A stretch of 64,000 nucleotides of DNA from Spirosoma fluviale. Its GTDB lineage: Bacteria > Bacteroidota > Bacteroidia > Cytophagales > Spirosomataceae. This document shows, piece by piece, positions 63,748-64,000 of this stretch. The number at the start of each line of letters is the position of its first letter. Within the stretch, counting starts at the first letter, position 1. The notes beneath the pieces were generated by a model. That model had not been told where the DNA came from, did not search any database, and worked only from the letters and a program-made list of their open reading frames with translations. A program made the translations under genes and the position numbers. The DNA lies in the NCBI GenBank assembly GCA_945901025.1, contig CAMDJW010000001.1:310001-374000 (forward strand), in the 5' to 3' direction.

Positions 63748-64000
63748 GGGGTCGACCGGTTTTGACAGCTTTAGCAGTCTGGTTGTAAGCACGTCGGGAG
63801 TTGTAGGCATTTCCTGTTAAAAAAACCTTCGAATTATAGCTGGCAATACACAGTATGCCATGGCTGCCTAATCTGATAGATTAGCCAATTTGCCATCGTC
63901 CGGCCTCTTCCAAACTCTGCCGAGGAGGATTTCTGGGCGTCGACATGCAGAGTCGATCATTAAGATTTTACTAATTAATGATTAGTATCCAGTAAATAAG
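63748..64000 (+). ncRNA. ssrA: tmRNA (ssrA), 5' portion cut by window end
   Basis: The RNA starts GGGGTCGACCGGTTTTGACAG, a tmRNA 5' acceptor-arm form, and continues with the GTAAGCACGTCGGG stretch. A short reading frame GGC AAT ACA CAG TAT GCC ATG GCT GCC TAA (63842-63871) encodes the tag GNTQYAMAA, which is followed by a stop and by sequence consistent with pseudoknots. The 3' part with the pairing strand of the acceptor arm lies beyond base 64000. tmRNA rescues stalled ribosomes and tags their products for proteolysis. Only about 253 of an expected roughly 390 bases are visible. Confidence 0.93.

Overview
The window is AT-rich chromosomal DNA of a Bacteroidota bacterium, most likely Cytophagales. 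The main evidence is a partial sprA (type IX secretion/gliding translocon) beside ruvA, together with lineage families such as DUF5683, DUF3822, DUF4286, a histone H1-like Hc1 protein and a bifunctional HisB. Many genes are also preceded by the Bacteroidota promoter element TAnnTTTG instead of a classical -10 box. Genes are densely packed with very short intergenic gaps, which suggests a compact genome; the exact genus is not determinable here. No insertion sequences, prophage, CRISPR arrays or tRNAs were seen.

Layout. 1-5.9 kb (minus): sprA (partial), ruvA, a LysM lytic transglycosylase, gatA, tatA and a DUF1232 membrane protein. 6-14 kb: mdh, a MacB/FtsX-type permease, a large FAD/Fe-S dehydrogenase with DUF4286, ung, apaG and a gutted methyltransferase. 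13-20.7 kb (minus): a DUF1501 plus PSCyt1/DUF1549/DUF1553 pair, a DEAD-box helicase with a long leader, and a DUF937/OmpA-like protein. 20.7-25 kb: hisB, a 32-residue membrane protein, radC, rpsT, an S1/P1-type nuclease gene broken by an in-frame stop, and rlmI. 25-30 kb (minus): the operon parA-parB-DUF5683-dapB-phyH-lepB. 30-37 kb: a POT transporter, a VIT/CCC1 transporter, gamma-glutamyltransferase, an alpha-oxoamine synthase (sphingolipid or sulfonolipid candidate), Hc1, a MaoC hydratase and a lipid kinase. 37-50 kb: dnaA with an AT-rich upstream region, recA, DUF3108, photolyase, queA-ispD-MMPL-MFS and gapN. 50-64 kb: an ABC-F ATPase, DUF3822-coaD, a NUDIX protein, pyrE, dprA, a MerR regulator, alaS-pabB-pabC-RecD-like helicase, ald, an Lrp/AsnC regulator and the 5' part of tmRNA.

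How the parts work together. Most of the window is housekeeping: replication and segregation (dnaA, parAB), repair (ruvA, ung, recA, radC, dprA, photolyase), translation (gatA, rpsT, alaS, queA, rlmI, ssrA), cofactors and precursors (coaD, pabBC, ispD, dapB, hisB, pyrE) and envelope functions (sprA, tatA, lepB, lytic transglycosylase). Putative TAnnTTTG promoters repeatedly fall just upstream of an internal ATG and exclude longer TTG- or GTG-initiated versions, so several starts are corrected here (mdh, the ABC permease, DUF937/OmpA, pyrE).

No wholly new multi-gene system is evident. The observations most worth following are: the nonsense-interrupted nuclease gene; the core-deleted methyltransferase; a 17-bp tandem repeat filling the gatA-mltD junction; a terminator-like hairpin in the ald leader plus a perfect 11-bp palindrome between ald and its Lrp-type neighbour; a perfect hairpin in the queA leader; and two unannotated small proteins.
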